A DNA stretch of 64,000 nt from Toxotes chatareus (lineage: Eukaryota > Chordata > Actinopteri > Toxotidae): positions 16,103,035 through 16,167,034 of the forward strand of contig CM028903.1 of the NCBI GenBank assembly GCA_016801885.1, in the 5' to 3' direction. Positions 27,601 through 40,070 of this stretch are shown here, in pieces. A program made the translations under genes and the position numbers. Below the pieces are notes generated by a model. That model was not told where the DNA came from. It worked only from the letters and a program-made list of their open reading frames with translations, and did not search any database. Each line of letters opens with the position of its first letter. The first letter of the stretch is position 1.

Positions 27601-29448
27601 AGCTCTTTGATTTAATTCTAAAACAAATAAAGGTTGATAAAACAAATCTTAAATGAATTGTAACAAGGTGACCTTTTGTTGAACTACAATTGGATTTAGA
27701 ATAAATTTGCAGGTTTAGCAATCCAAACAAAATGCTTTCCAATACGTGCATGTGGAACCACTAACCCTAGACAGACAGATAAGTCTGGATTCATAGGAAA
27801 ATCTTACGCAACCAGTACAGTCTCTGCATGCTTTCTGCAAGTGTAATAGTGATATAGTGAGTCATGACAAAATCGGGGGGCAGCTTGCAGTAGCAGGAAA
27901 AAGAAACAGTTGCTTGCGGTGGCAAATAGACTTCTGTCTTTTTGAGCAACTATCAAATATGACTCCCAAATCTACACTAATATCCCTGAACATCACTTGG
28001 AGAAATAGTTGTATCTGCTTTATGCACTGTGTGTTGTGCCAGTCCACCATGTGGGCTGTAAATTTGTTCATGTAGACTCTGACCACACTCGGCAAACCTT
28101 GCTGGGTTCACTTCATGCTGCATTATTCACAACGCAGCGTCACTGCTCGCTCAGCCATGCATCACACTGCACCAGCCCTGACTCTCTTTCCACCTATATG
28201 TTGTCGCCTTAAAAGAATCTCTCTTTCTGTCAGTGTGTGTTTTCTCTCTTGGTTTATCTCATTTGTCCATCACATAAAAATTCTCCCGTTTTTGTTATGA
28301 TCTCTCATAACAAAAAGTCAGTCTTTAAAAAAAAAAAAAAATCTTACCACCTGTATGGAAATAGGGTGACAGGAAGACATCTGCCTGGACTGATTGGCTT
28401 TGACATCATCACAGAACCTAATCTGCAGAAACCTGCTCAGGTTTCATCACCCATGGTTTGTGCGTGGGGTAGTCAAGGGCTTTCAATTTCTAAGTTTGAG
28501 TTTGAGTCAGACCTCAGAAATGGAGAAATATTTGCAGAAGAGCTTTTTTCATCTAGTCCTCAGATCTATAAGAGGAGAAAGGAAGAGGCACCTCTGGATT
28601 TGGCCACTTATGGTTATATTTATATTCTTATTAGAATGAATACAGGAAGGTATTTCTGCTGCTGTGCAGCTGCAGCATAGGTAAATACCTCTGTAAATGT
28701 TGGAACTGTTTATCTACTGAGTTATTGCATTCTCGTACTTCTCTACAAAAATGCACGTGGGTGGTTGGTGGAAAGATGGAATCACATCTATGTAAAAAAG
28801 GAAAAAAAATTAAAGAACTAATGCTTTTACTTGCACACGTGCACTGACCTTGTTAGAGCAGGTTATTACCTTTGTCCTAGTTTTACTCTCTATAATAAGC
28901 TACTGTCATCAATTTTACTTGAACATCTAAAAAAAAAGGATTAATACTATCATTATGTTGCACATCATCATCAAATATCAAAATACATCAGGCCTTTTAT
29001 GATATATTTACTTAACTTTTGTTGCTTACTGCACCACAATTATTCACCATCTCAAGGCTGTAGTTCATTATTTCGACTTTTCCCTCTGCGTCTGACTGCA
29101 CCTACAGCTTCCCAGAGGCAGTGAGGGTAAGGGGTAATAACATGCAATTAGTGATCATGGTCCTGTCAGAGAAATGCACATTCATATACACGACGTAAGG
29201 TTTATGAGGACAGAGCCTTGGTGTGTTTGTGTTTGCCAGGTGTTTATGTAATGTCTCCAGTAGATTCTCGGGGATGTGATAAATTAGTCTCCAGTTAAAA
29301 AGTGCAAACTAAGCGATATAAACTGATGAGTACTGTGCTGGCTGGCTAAGTACTAATGAACCCAAAAATCTTTGTTTCAACAAGCAAAATCACATCATTA
29401 AAAATTTAATCTCTGTTGGGTCTCTTTCGACCTCTTTGCTGCTTTAGT

Positions 29449-29451
<3 letters not shown>

Positions 29452-29481
<30 letters not shown>
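29452..29481. repeat. (TC)n microsatellite
   Basis: Fifteen TC units without interruption. Confidence 0.95.
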
Positions 29482-29484
<3 letters not shown>

Positions 29485-31265
29485 CAAAAAATGTGAGTAA
29501 TCTTTGAATTAAAGTGTGGCTCTAACAACAGCAAAACCATGGTGAATGGCACTGATATACACACCAACGCACATCACACATTACAACACACACATTTGCA
29601 TGTCAACCCATGCTGATGGCAAGGGACAACAGCGAAAAAAAAAAGGAATGGAAATGGTGAAATGGGGATAATTACACAGGAAGAACAGGAGCAGGAGAGA
29701 GGAAGGGGGTCATTCACTAAAGCTACAATTAGCAAAGTGTGCAAGTGTGTTATCATGCAGATGTATGCAGACGTAATCACAAGTTTTCTCCAAGGGGAAC
29801 AAGCTGAGTCGACAATGGTGACGATGAAGGGGTGGACAGATGCAGAAAAAGAAACATAACAAGAGAAAACATACAGTGCACACTAATTATTATCTTCTTG
29901 ATTTACAGTATAGTTATCAAAGCTTTTGGAACTACTGTTGAGGAGTGAAAACCCCATAAATGTCCTGCTTCTCCATAAATACATGTAGAGTTTTGCTGTT
30001 GAAATGTTTTGAAAAAAAAATTATACATTGTCTTTTTTTAGGTAGGTATGCAATGAAATCAATACAATGAACAAACATTACTAAAATATCCCTAGATATA
30101 GCAAACCAACAGTGAGAATAAAAATAAATGGATCTCTTTCAGGGTCCTGAGTTGGAGTGCAGCTGTCACCAGGTACATCCTATCAGTCCTCTCCTCTCCT
30201 CTCCTCTCTATGCATGGCATGTTGGTCATGGAACAATTAATATTTCTTTTGAGACTCAAGACATAGATTTGATAAATGTTAGAAATGATGGACCAATAAT
30301 GACTATGTTAATAATTACAATAATTACCATGTTAATGATAAACGCAACCCAAGCATCATTACACTCCTCTCAAAATTATATTGTATATGTATTTGCTGTT
30401 GTAAGCCTGGCCAACTCTGAGCAAGTGATAGCTAATAAACCTCGACAGTATGGGGTCAAGAGTTCGCAAATGTAAGCCGAGCCCAGCAAATTCCACTATC
30501 AAGCCGACCAAGGCGAAACATGAATCTTATGATTCTCAATTATAGTAATGACTTTATGGAATTATTTCATCCACCTTGCCAGTTTATGTCAATAGTCGCT
30601 GCAAAGATACAGTTTCCACATTAACATGGTTCACTTTGCTTCTCTAATGCCAGCTGAAAGTTTTCTGCATGCAAGTCAATGAGAAGAAGATCCCCTCTTC
30701 CTTTAAATTAGGAGATATAATGGATCTTCACTGAACAGTTACTAAGAAGTACTTTATCATGATGCTGGTTGTGTTACAGTGGGTTTAAAATTCCAGCTGC
30801 TCCTCATGCACTGCATTGGGATGACTACAGTGAACAGAAAAGGTCATGGCTCCCCCCAGGGAGACTTTATTGTGTCAACTTTGATGTTGACACAGATTAA
30901 AAACCAGATGTGAAAAAGAAGGAGAGGAAGGAGAGTGAATCCATCTTAGTCGTATTAAAGAATTAGCTGAGGAAGCTTCACGCTGAGTGAGTGTCCACGG
31001 ATCGCTGCATTCTTCACTCACCTCATCCTGTTTCAGCCATCACACCCTGTCTTTGTTCACTCACTTGTCTTTAACACCACACACACGCACGCACACACAC
31101 AGTATTTTCAATCTCCCTTTAATTCATCTGTGCCCTGCTCAAGACTCACTCTTATCGATCCGCATGTTCACCATGAAAGAGTGTACGTTTACAGTGTGTG
31201 TGTGTGCTTATATGTTGTTTGACTCAGTTTCTGATGTGTGTGTATGGGTGTGTCTGTGCCTGGGT

Positions 31266-31269
31266 ATGT

Positions 31270-31349
<80 letters not shown>

Positions 31350-31367
31350 GAGAGAGAGAAAGAGAGC
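31266..31367. repeat. (TG)n.(GA)n compound microsatellite
   Basis: About 79 bases of TG with two early TA breaks, then about 23 bases of GA-rich repeat. Long CV- or TH-repeat open frames here come only from the array. Confidence 0.97.
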
Positions 31368-31647
31368 AAAACATAAAAAACATAAAACAGTAAATTATCA
31401 ACATACTGTAAATATTTTAAATTTAATACCACATTGTAGAGCCTTGGTTTGCACCAACCAAAAACCAAATTCCACTTTTAAATACAACCAGAACACCTGC
31501 ACCAAGTCAAACCTCTCACATTCACACACACACAGACACACACACACATTAGACAAAACCTACACAACAGAGCCACTTGCTTGTAGCTTTTGCAGTCATT
31601 CACATCTCCATGGAGACGGAAGTCAATTATATGGCCTTCATATGGAT

Positions 31648-31670
31648 ACACACACACACACACACACACA
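31648..31670. repeat. (CA)n microsatellite
   Basis: About eleven CA units. Confidence 0.93.
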
Positions 31671-32018
31671 GACACCACTACTACACATGAAGATATAATG
31701 AAGTGAGAGAGAACTGTTGTTTCTACATGTGTTTATGGCACAAGACTCATCAGCATGCATGTATTAAATGACAGTGAATTATTATCTTCATTTAGTTTTG
31801 TGCTTTCTCATGTGCAGGGTGTGGACGGCTGTGAGATGTTCACCATCCAATTCAAGCTCCTTACCACCTTGTCATTTCTTGTTGTCATGTTTACTCCAAG
31901 AGAGACATTGTATTTAGAGTATTTAGTGACAACTAAATACACAAATCCATTCTGTGCATTTCAGACAGTGCTGCAGAATGGGGACTGATTTACGTTATCA
32001 GAGCTTCACAGCAGACAG

Positions 32019-32215
32019 CCACTAACAATTATTTTCATGATTGATTAATCTGCATACTATTTTCTTGATTAGTCAATTATGTGTGAGCTATAAAATGTCT
32101 CAAGCCCAAAATGATGTCATAAAGTTGTTTCTTCTGTCCAACTAACACTAAAATATTGTGTTCACTATTGTACTAGGCAAACAAAATAAGCAAAATCTCA
32201 ACAATGGAGGCAACT
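32019..32215. repeat. dispersed fish repeat with GATTAATC motifs
   Basis: Starts ACTAACAATTATTTTCATGA, then TTGATTAATCTGC and TTCTTGATTAGTCAATTA, then TATAAAATGTC. It continues with GTTGTTTCTTCTGTCCAACT. The order matches a short non-autonomous element found across percomorph fishes, from memory. This copy is diverged, and the far terminus is not clear. Confidence 0.55.
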
Positions 32216-32848
32216 AGAACTACTTTTACTTAAATCTGTTTCTGTTAACTCTCAGATAGTGGCAGAGACCAGAGACCAGCCTTTTTTTTTTTAATTTTCC
32301 TCTGTTCCCCAGTCAATGTGAATTCAAAACTCTCTCCATGTTTACCCATTGTTTTCAAAAACACGTCTGTCTAGCTCTGACGTGTGTAATGCGTGTTGAA
32401 CATTTTCTTCCACCAGATCCAGACCCCAAACCATAAAAAAAGGGGGGTCAACAAACTGAAACCATATCTGATTTTTTGCATCAACATCCAAACAGTCTGA
32501 GTCAACAACAACAACAAAAAAAAAATGTTGAAAAATGCCCTGTAATCACAGTGTGCCTGTATTCACTCCTTTAACTGGAGCAGCACCAAAACTTAACAGG
32601 CTCTTTCCTGGACAACTGGTACTTTCTGCGTAATCCTGCAGGCAAATAAACAGACACGAGTGAAAACATAACCTTCTTGGCAGAGGTAATGAACAGTGAG
32701 ACCTTCGACAGAAAAGTGTGTCAGTGCATTTGTATGTGCATTGACTCAGAGAGTCAAATATAATTATAAAATATAATTACCTGCTCACTCAATTCATAAA
32801 CCGAATACATAAAATGTTAATGAAATGCGTAGGTGTTAACAAGACTGT

Positions 32849-32849
<1 letters not shown>

Positions 32850-32881
<32 letters not shown>
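32850..32881. repeat. (TG)n microsatellite
   Basis: About sixteen TG units. Confidence 0.95.
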
Positions 32882-32883
<2 letters not shown>

Positions 32884-33195
32884 CATATGGGTATGTAAAA
32901 GTCATCACCATGCAGAAAACATGACCTCAGCCTCAGGGCACAGTTAGGTGATTTTTCTACAACAGGGATCAAAAGCACTGAGCTCAGCAGACACCGTAAC
33001 ACCTATTCCTTACTGTGTTTAGTACGCCACAGCTACCTGTGAGGGGAAGGAAAGGGGGAGAAAAAGGGAAAGAAAGATTTAAAAAAAGAAATATAGAAAA
33101 AGAAAGGCTGAGGGGTATAATCTGAGGAAGGAAGAGAAAGGTGGACTCTTTATTTGTGTGCGTGTGAGTGTACATGAATTCATCTTCATATTTCA

Positions 33196-33212
33196 TGCGC
33201 GCGCGCACACAC
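33196..33212. repeat. (GC)n(AC)n alternating tract
   Basis: GCGCGCGCGC running into ACACAC, a purine-pyrimidine alternation with strong Z-DNA potential, in otherwise CpG-poor DNA. Confidence 0.9.
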
Positions 33213-36200
33213 AAACACTATGTATGCACAAATTCATGTATATTCAACACACACACATTCTCAAGCAGACTCATGAACAAATAGCTTCATGTGCCTCAAA
33301 GCTGAAGATGAAGATTTGTTCAAATTCACTAAAATGAATATAATTAATAACGATTCTGACAACTTCTCTCACTTTTATAACTCTCCATCATCTTTTTACG
33401 TTCCGGTCTACACCATATTCTGACATTAATTCCTTGTAATTCCACAGTTATCATGTCAGTGAAACATCTACCGTGTTAAATGATGACGTGGAGGAGAAGG
33501 GAAGAAGAGAAACACACCAGCAGTTGGCGGCAACATCAAGCTGGGTGTTAATATTTTTGTTACACCACGCCAGAGATCAAAGCACAGTAACGTCACGTTG
33601 AATTACAACGCAGTCAGGCCCTCTGAGGTTGTTATGATCCTTGATTTCTTGCGGTCCACACCTATTTCAGATCTGTTGTAACAAAGAGCTTCACATCATT
33701 AACGCTTTTCCACAATTTGAATGTGTGTGACGAGTATAGAAAGAGGAGTCAGCTATGAATTCTAGGGCCCACAAACAGCTGTTTTCTCTAACTGTTGGTT
33801 AAAGTGAGAGATGAAGGTGTAATAGCTTGCATTAATACACATACAAAAGATGCCAACATAAGAAAAAACCTGGATGAGATAGATTTATGAGCAGCAGCTG
33901 TGGAAACAACTACTGTAGGTCAAATCCAATTTCCCCCATTTTGTCCAATTTGTGTTTGGTAGTACCTCTGTGGCATTAAAAGAATGAAAGAAATGGATGG
34001 TCTCTATTTGAAATGGCCTGAAATGGAATTTTTATCATCAAGAATTCTTTGTCCTTTGATAAGCACAATCTGTGATCCAAACCAAAAGGTATTAATGCTA
34101 ACTGCTGTTAAAGGTTACGTTACAGGTAATACATCTCAATACTTCCATCCACAAATTAAACCCTCCATCATTTTATGCAAATATGCCAAAAAAAAGAAAA
34201 ATGAACTGAATTTAATTATTCGTCTTATGATAAAACAAGATGGTTTAAAGGATACTGAGCCTCTAATGATAGTTATCAGTGAAGACAATGCTGTTTGATC
34301 ACATTTAGCATCAGAGAGTAGTTAAAGTTCTCTCATATTGGACCCAGTCCATCAGTGGTTAATAAAAACGTCATGGCTGTTTGTAATCATGGAAGTTTTC
34401 AAAGTCATTTTTGTTTCATGTAGATTGGGCAGAGAGCTATTGTAGTGTCTGTTCCTCTAAAGGCAGAATGCAAAGTGTGAACGTGGAGGTTGATGTTTCT
34501 TCTAATAGTAATCATGATTTGAGTGAAAGAGGTATACCAGCTGTGAGATCTCTTTTAAAAACATAGCAGTCTGTCTGACGGGAACTGTATACTGTGGGTT
34601 TGCATCTTAATAGGATAAAAGACATATTCTAAATGTAAAAACTTGCCAAATGTGGATCTTTTAGGAGAGAGAAGATATTAGTACTGGCAGTGCCTTCCTC
34701 TTCCTGGCCACTTCCAAATACTAAGAAAGTACAGCTTTGGTGCAAATGTTTAGAGTTCCTTGGTAAATACTAAAGTCTTGCATGCAGGCTGTTATTTTCT
34801 ACCATTTGATTTGCTACTGCTCCAAACAGGGAATTAACTGGCATAGTGGCTGGTATGTGGAGTTTTTAGCTGTTCATTCTGTACTGTTTATCCACTGGCT
34901 GCACTGCAGTTTAGAAGCCCTTAATAACTTACATAGTTTGTCTGCCTTCTTACATGTTAGATTTCTAGTGAGAGAGAAAAGTTTTATCTTCTGGTTGAAG
35001 ATCTTATCGTGGCCATGAGAGTGAGGGACAGACAGGTTGATTATGCCACATAGTGTAACTATTCTGGCTCAGTTTGGATGAAAAAAAAACATCTGCCCTG
35101 ATGTCATGAAACTCTCCACTCATTTGGCATCTATTGTAAAATGAAGTCCCATTATCTTCAGCTGGCATACAGTCGAGAGCAGAGAAGAAGCAGCACCCAG
35201 ATCTGGCCCAAATCATTATTAATTATTGGATTGTTAATGTTCACTAATTAACAAGGAAAACACATTTCATTCATTATATTTCATCTTAACATATATACTC
35301 AACGAGCCCAGTTTGACACAGCTGCTGCTGTTAGCCTGCCAGCGAGCAACAAACCACCAAAAACACCACACTCTGTACTTTAAAAACAAAGAACTGTACT
35401 GTTTCGGTGACGAGGGAGTAATTACCAACTTAAGGAGGCTTTTGGGAGGAAACAATGTTCCTTGGGAGGACAGATTTTTTTTTTGAGGAGGAGGAAGGAA
35501 TACACTTTTAAAGGATCAGCACGCAGCTCAGCACCAGCACTAATTACATGGTTGGAGTAAACAAAAAAGTAAAGCCATTTGTGGTGACACAATTAGCCCC
35601 TTAGTTCCACTCTCTTTTGCTGTCTCTTCTGTCCTGTTGGGCAGCGAAACAAACGCCCAAGACGACATTTCAGTTGAAACCTGTGACATCATACTGGATC
35701 GATTTTTGCTTTTGGTTTTGGCTCTCAGCCTCATTTCAATCACTCTCCATCCACACTGTGGAGCAAACCTGACAAGCCATCCTGGCACTTCCTATAATTA
35801 AAAAACAAAAGTGAGCACGGTGAGGAAAGCACTTGATGCACTGGAATGGACATGACCCCATTATCTTTAACTCTAACTTCAGAGAAAGCTCCACCGTGCC
35901 ATTTGGATCAAATTAGAGAAGTCCACGACAGCAATGGGAACAAATCATTCATATAGTTTTATCTTTAGTCTTGTATTCATAACTGGCGAACAAGCAGACT
36001 ATAACTTCAGAGTCAGCTTCCACATCAGAGTCAAATATTTTACTCAGCTATGAACACAGAGACATTATTCTTATCAACTGCCATCACACTCAAGATAAAA
36101 AGGTTTGAACTCAGAGCGAGTTTCAGCTGCAGACCTGTCACTATAATTAATAACGCTATCGGTGTCTTTCAGGACACCCAAGGGCACAGCAACAGTTCGC

Positions 36201-36709
36201 AGACAAACTGATAGACAACCAGTGACAGTCGCTTTTTGTTATTCTTCCCACAGTTGAACATGATAGGCCACTGTAGGGATTTACTAGTATAATCATTCTT
36301 AGATTTGACACACTCTCTTTGCTGCCTTTCTCTCCACTTTATTTCTCATGCTCCTTTTATCATCCCTGCATCACTCCGAGGGAGCTAAAAACCTGCTCGT
36401 GCTTCTCTGAGACTCACCACCCATAAAGAAAAAAATAAAATAAATTAAAATAAAAATCCAGCTCAGAGGTCATCTGTGCAAGCAACTTATAATGACCTCT
36501 AGTAACATTTTATTTTTAGGCAATCTCTGGTGGTAGAAATTATGAAGGGAACAAATGAGCAAGTCAGGTGACGAAGTATAAAGAGTAACAAAGTCCGTAT
36601 TAGGAGGAGGTCAAGGCAGATGGACAAGACACAGGACGGTCACACAAGAGGCCGAGTGAAACTGAGTGATGTTTCTTTTTTCCATGGCCGTTCCACAACC
36701 CGAACCATC

Positions 36710-36880
36710 TGTTTATTACTGTAACCATGCCAACAAGAGTCCCATAACCTTAAGGAAGTATTATTTTAACTAAACCATAATCTTTTCCTATACCTAACCA
36801 AGCAGTTTTTGTGCCTAAACCTAAGCAAACCATGACCATTCCACAGCATTAGGAGTGTGTTTATTATTGTTACCATGATT
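36710..36880. repeat. dispersed fish repeat (CCTAAACCTAA type)
   Basis: Contains ACCATGCCAACAAGAGTCCC, ATAACCTTAAGGAAGTA and CAGTTTTTGTGCCTAAACCT. I recognise this as a copy of an abundant unclassified fish repeat containing CCTAACCAAG and GTGCCTAAACCTAA. The boundaries are approximate. Confidence 0.55.
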
Positions 36881-37570
36881 GTTAAGATCAGGCAAACCAA
36901 AGTTCAGCAAATCATTTTCAAATTTCTAGATCCTTATTTCCATAGGAATCAGCACCAAGTAGTATAAACTCTTCACAATGAAAACAATGACCACCTTCTT
37001 TATGCTCCAAATCTCTGCTAAAATCACTAAGTCCAGGTCCTGTTCATGCATTCAAGACAACAGGTGTGTTTCCTTCAGACTATTTTTATGCAAAAACATT
37101 TTTATGCTTAGCTGAGGTGGAAAAGGTGATGTATCAATAAAAGCAAAATGCATATTTTTCTGTCACCTTTCACCTTCTCATTGTTTTTCACTATTTGATG
37201 TTTGACTTGTGCTCCTTTAATTATGTCTTCTTCCACTGCACCGGTTTAATGGCACTGGAGAATTAAAGCCTCCAGGTATTTATCTTAATGCACCAACTCT
37301 GAAAATTTTGCAAAATTGTACCAGATGGATAAGGAGATTAATTTGCATTTTCTTTCTTTTATTATAAATTTTAAAAATCCACTGCATTTGAATGGAGATG
37401 TGGCTATAGACCGAACTGAAGATTAAAATCATTGTGCTTTCATCATTTCACATCAAATTACCATCCATTCATCCACTCCCTTTTATTCCTGTCATTCTTT
37501 AGTTCAATTGCCTTTTTAGTTTACCCCCACCAGCTTAAAGTCCTATTTAAATATGTTTATGTTGTGTGTG

Positions 37571-37588
37571 TTTTTTTTTTTTTTTTTT
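37571..37588. repeat. poly-T tract
   Basis: Eighteen T residues following a short GT run. Confidence 0.95.
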
Positions 37589-39640
37589 AATTGAATGATG
37601 TTCCACATTGAACGATGGCACTACAGAGCCAAGGATATGATTACCATAGCAACAAGCGGAGATAATACGTTGGTTAGGGCCGTTGAGTATTTGTTGTATG
37701 GTGGTTTGGAGCCCGACCAGCAGGCACAAAGAATTCCTTCCTTTATTCATTATCATCTTTCTCATTTTAGCCTGTTTCGTCTTTGTATATTATTTGCTGT
37801 CGTGCTGAGAAAAAGATATGTGGGAATGAACAGCTGCCATCCTTCTATGACACAAACACACACGCGCACAGGTATTAATACTCCAAAATACCTGATAATA
37901 AAAGTCAACTTTAACATCTAATCTGGCCTTTCACACCCCTATGCTGTGCAAGCTCCCAGCAGGTTACAGACAGTAGCTGAGGTGACTCCAACCTGCCTCT
38001 GCCAAATTAACAGTGTGAGAGTTGGCTCATGCAAAACCTTGTCCAGTATCCACAAAACCTTCATGTTTTTCCATTGCAACACATGTTGAAATGTCATCAA
38101 GAATTGGTTTCTTTTTTTGTGCAAAATCTTTCATAAAGAGTTTTTAAAATTGTAAGCCTGCTTTTTCTCTCTTTCTCTGACATTCTCTTTTTATTAGTCA
38201 GAACAAATACAGGTACAGATTTATTTGACTAAGCTCTTGTACTGAAAATGTGTCAGCGAGTCTGTATTTGGCTTTTGCTTTGTTTTCACTGGTTTGTGTG
38301 TTTCAGTGTGACTTGTCTCTGGCCTTGACTGCTGTACCTCATTAAACACCTCCCACATCTGCTGCCTCTCTTCTCTTTCTCCCTCTCCTACTGAAAACCA
38401 AAAACCAAATCGACTTGTTTTAGATTACCAAATAAAATAAAATACAAAGAGAGTACTAAGATTAAAAGGAAGGGGGGGGATATGAGCCTCTGTGTGTGTG
38501 TGTGTACATGTGTATGTGTACAATATTTGTGAGTGCATCAGTTTTTTGCAGATAAGCCTGTATGGATTCATGGGGGCACTCTGGTGTTTATATATGTGTG
38601 TGTGCTATTACATTTACATTTATATGTATATTCACATGCATTTATCAGAGCATGTTCTGTAAACATGTGATCAGATGAGACATAGTGTTGGAATAACTCC
38701 AGGTCTATCCCAGCAGGCTTTGCTCTTGGTTAACCCCTTCGCAGGGGGCTGAGACAGATCAATGTGCTCGTGGCTCAATCAGGTGGTAGCATGCTCTGTA
38801 AAAAGGCCGTAGAGACTACCATCCTGTTCCCTGTGTACTCAGTGACCTGAGAATGAGGAGACAGCTGCTGTTAAAGGGCTACACACATATTCATAAAACA
38901 GAATAGAATTTATAGTTTTTAAACAGCAGAGATTACAATTGCAAAGTTTAAAGTTTTTTTTTTCTATGGTCTCAAAGTAATTGTTGTTCAAAGATACCCT
39001 GTTGAGTTTGTGACCTCTTAGCGCCTTGGAGCAGTTTGTCTCGTTCGTATGTAGGAGGACGTGTATGCAGGCTCGCAGCTGAGGCGATACACATTCCACT
39101 GACCTGAAGGTGACACTTGTCGTTGAGAAAAACGCTGCAATGCACCAACAAAGATACGGAAGATGAAGACTGCTAGTAAACAATGGAGGATTTATTTATT
39201 AATGTTTAAACAAATGGCTCTGCAAATGCTTTATGAGGGAGGAAATGCATTCAGCACATTTGTTAGCACCTTTTGTTGGCACCTTTAAAATCACGAAGGC
39301 TTCCATTTCTAATGGCAGGTGCTGTAGTGATGCCGATTTGTCTTAGAATTTGGAAAGAAAACCCAGACAGACAGATGAAAGAAAAGCTGAATGAGAGATT
39401 GCATCGAGTTAGAGAAGCTGGTTGAACAGAGACCAGTGTGGACGGGACGTCATTACTCGGGCTCTCTGTGTCCCTCTGGGCCAGAGTGAGCCTGGTGTCT
39501 TACTGAGCACGCTGCCACATGATTGGACCTGATGTGTCCTAGTGTGAAAAGTCAGAGCCTCAGTTAAGGTTAATTTATAGTGAAGCCTGTTAGAGACCAG
39601 AGCATGTATGACACTAAATACAGCATTTTAATGCTTCGCG

Positions 39641-39679
39641 CACACACACACACATACACACATACACACACACACACAT
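39641..39679. repeat. (CA)n microsatellite with TA breaks
   Basis: CA repeat interrupted by ATAC units. Confidence 0.93.
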
Positions 39680-39963
39680 ACTACTGACTTATTAATGGAT
39701 TTAATATTAAGTCAAGCACAGTCTCATGCCTCCTAATGCTTCCCTCTATTAATTATACCTACCTCCTGCTCCTCCTCTCCCTCTTTTCCATCTGTACCCC
39801 CCCTACATAAAGGAAACATGCACAAGGAGGCAACACAAAAAAATCCCTGCTGCTGGTCCAACTCATTTCAAATGCTGCCAAGCTACAAACTCAGACTCAT
39901 TCAAAGCTCATTATCACAACACACACTAATGCAGGGAAGGGGGACACAGGGAGCAAGCAACAC

Positions 39964-40070
39964 CCTGGTGGCTCAGTCTATACAAGTGCATACTTCATAG
40001 TTACACCACAGCACTGGGTCTGAATCCTTTCATGAGAGCCATCTAAACCTTCTCCTGTGTATCTGTGTTT
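39964..40070 (+). repeat. tRNA-derived SINE-like element
   Basis: An A-box-like TGGTGGCTCAGTC (39967-39979) and a B-box-like GGGTCTGAATCC (40016-40027) lie about 37 bases apart, the layout of a tRNA-derived pol III promoter. No intact tRNA cloverleaf is evident. The downstream part ends in a short GACT array near 40080. It may be a decayed SINE head. Confidence 0.4.

Noticed and set aside
31198..31698. 166-codon plus-strand frame with long Cys-Val repeat
   Set aside because: It is produced by the (TG)n microsatellite and has no protein-like sequence outside it.
38766..38850. Possible tRNA-like SINE head (GTGGCTCAATCAGGTGGTAG)
   Set aside because: An A-box-like phrase is present, but no acceptable B box follows at the right distance.
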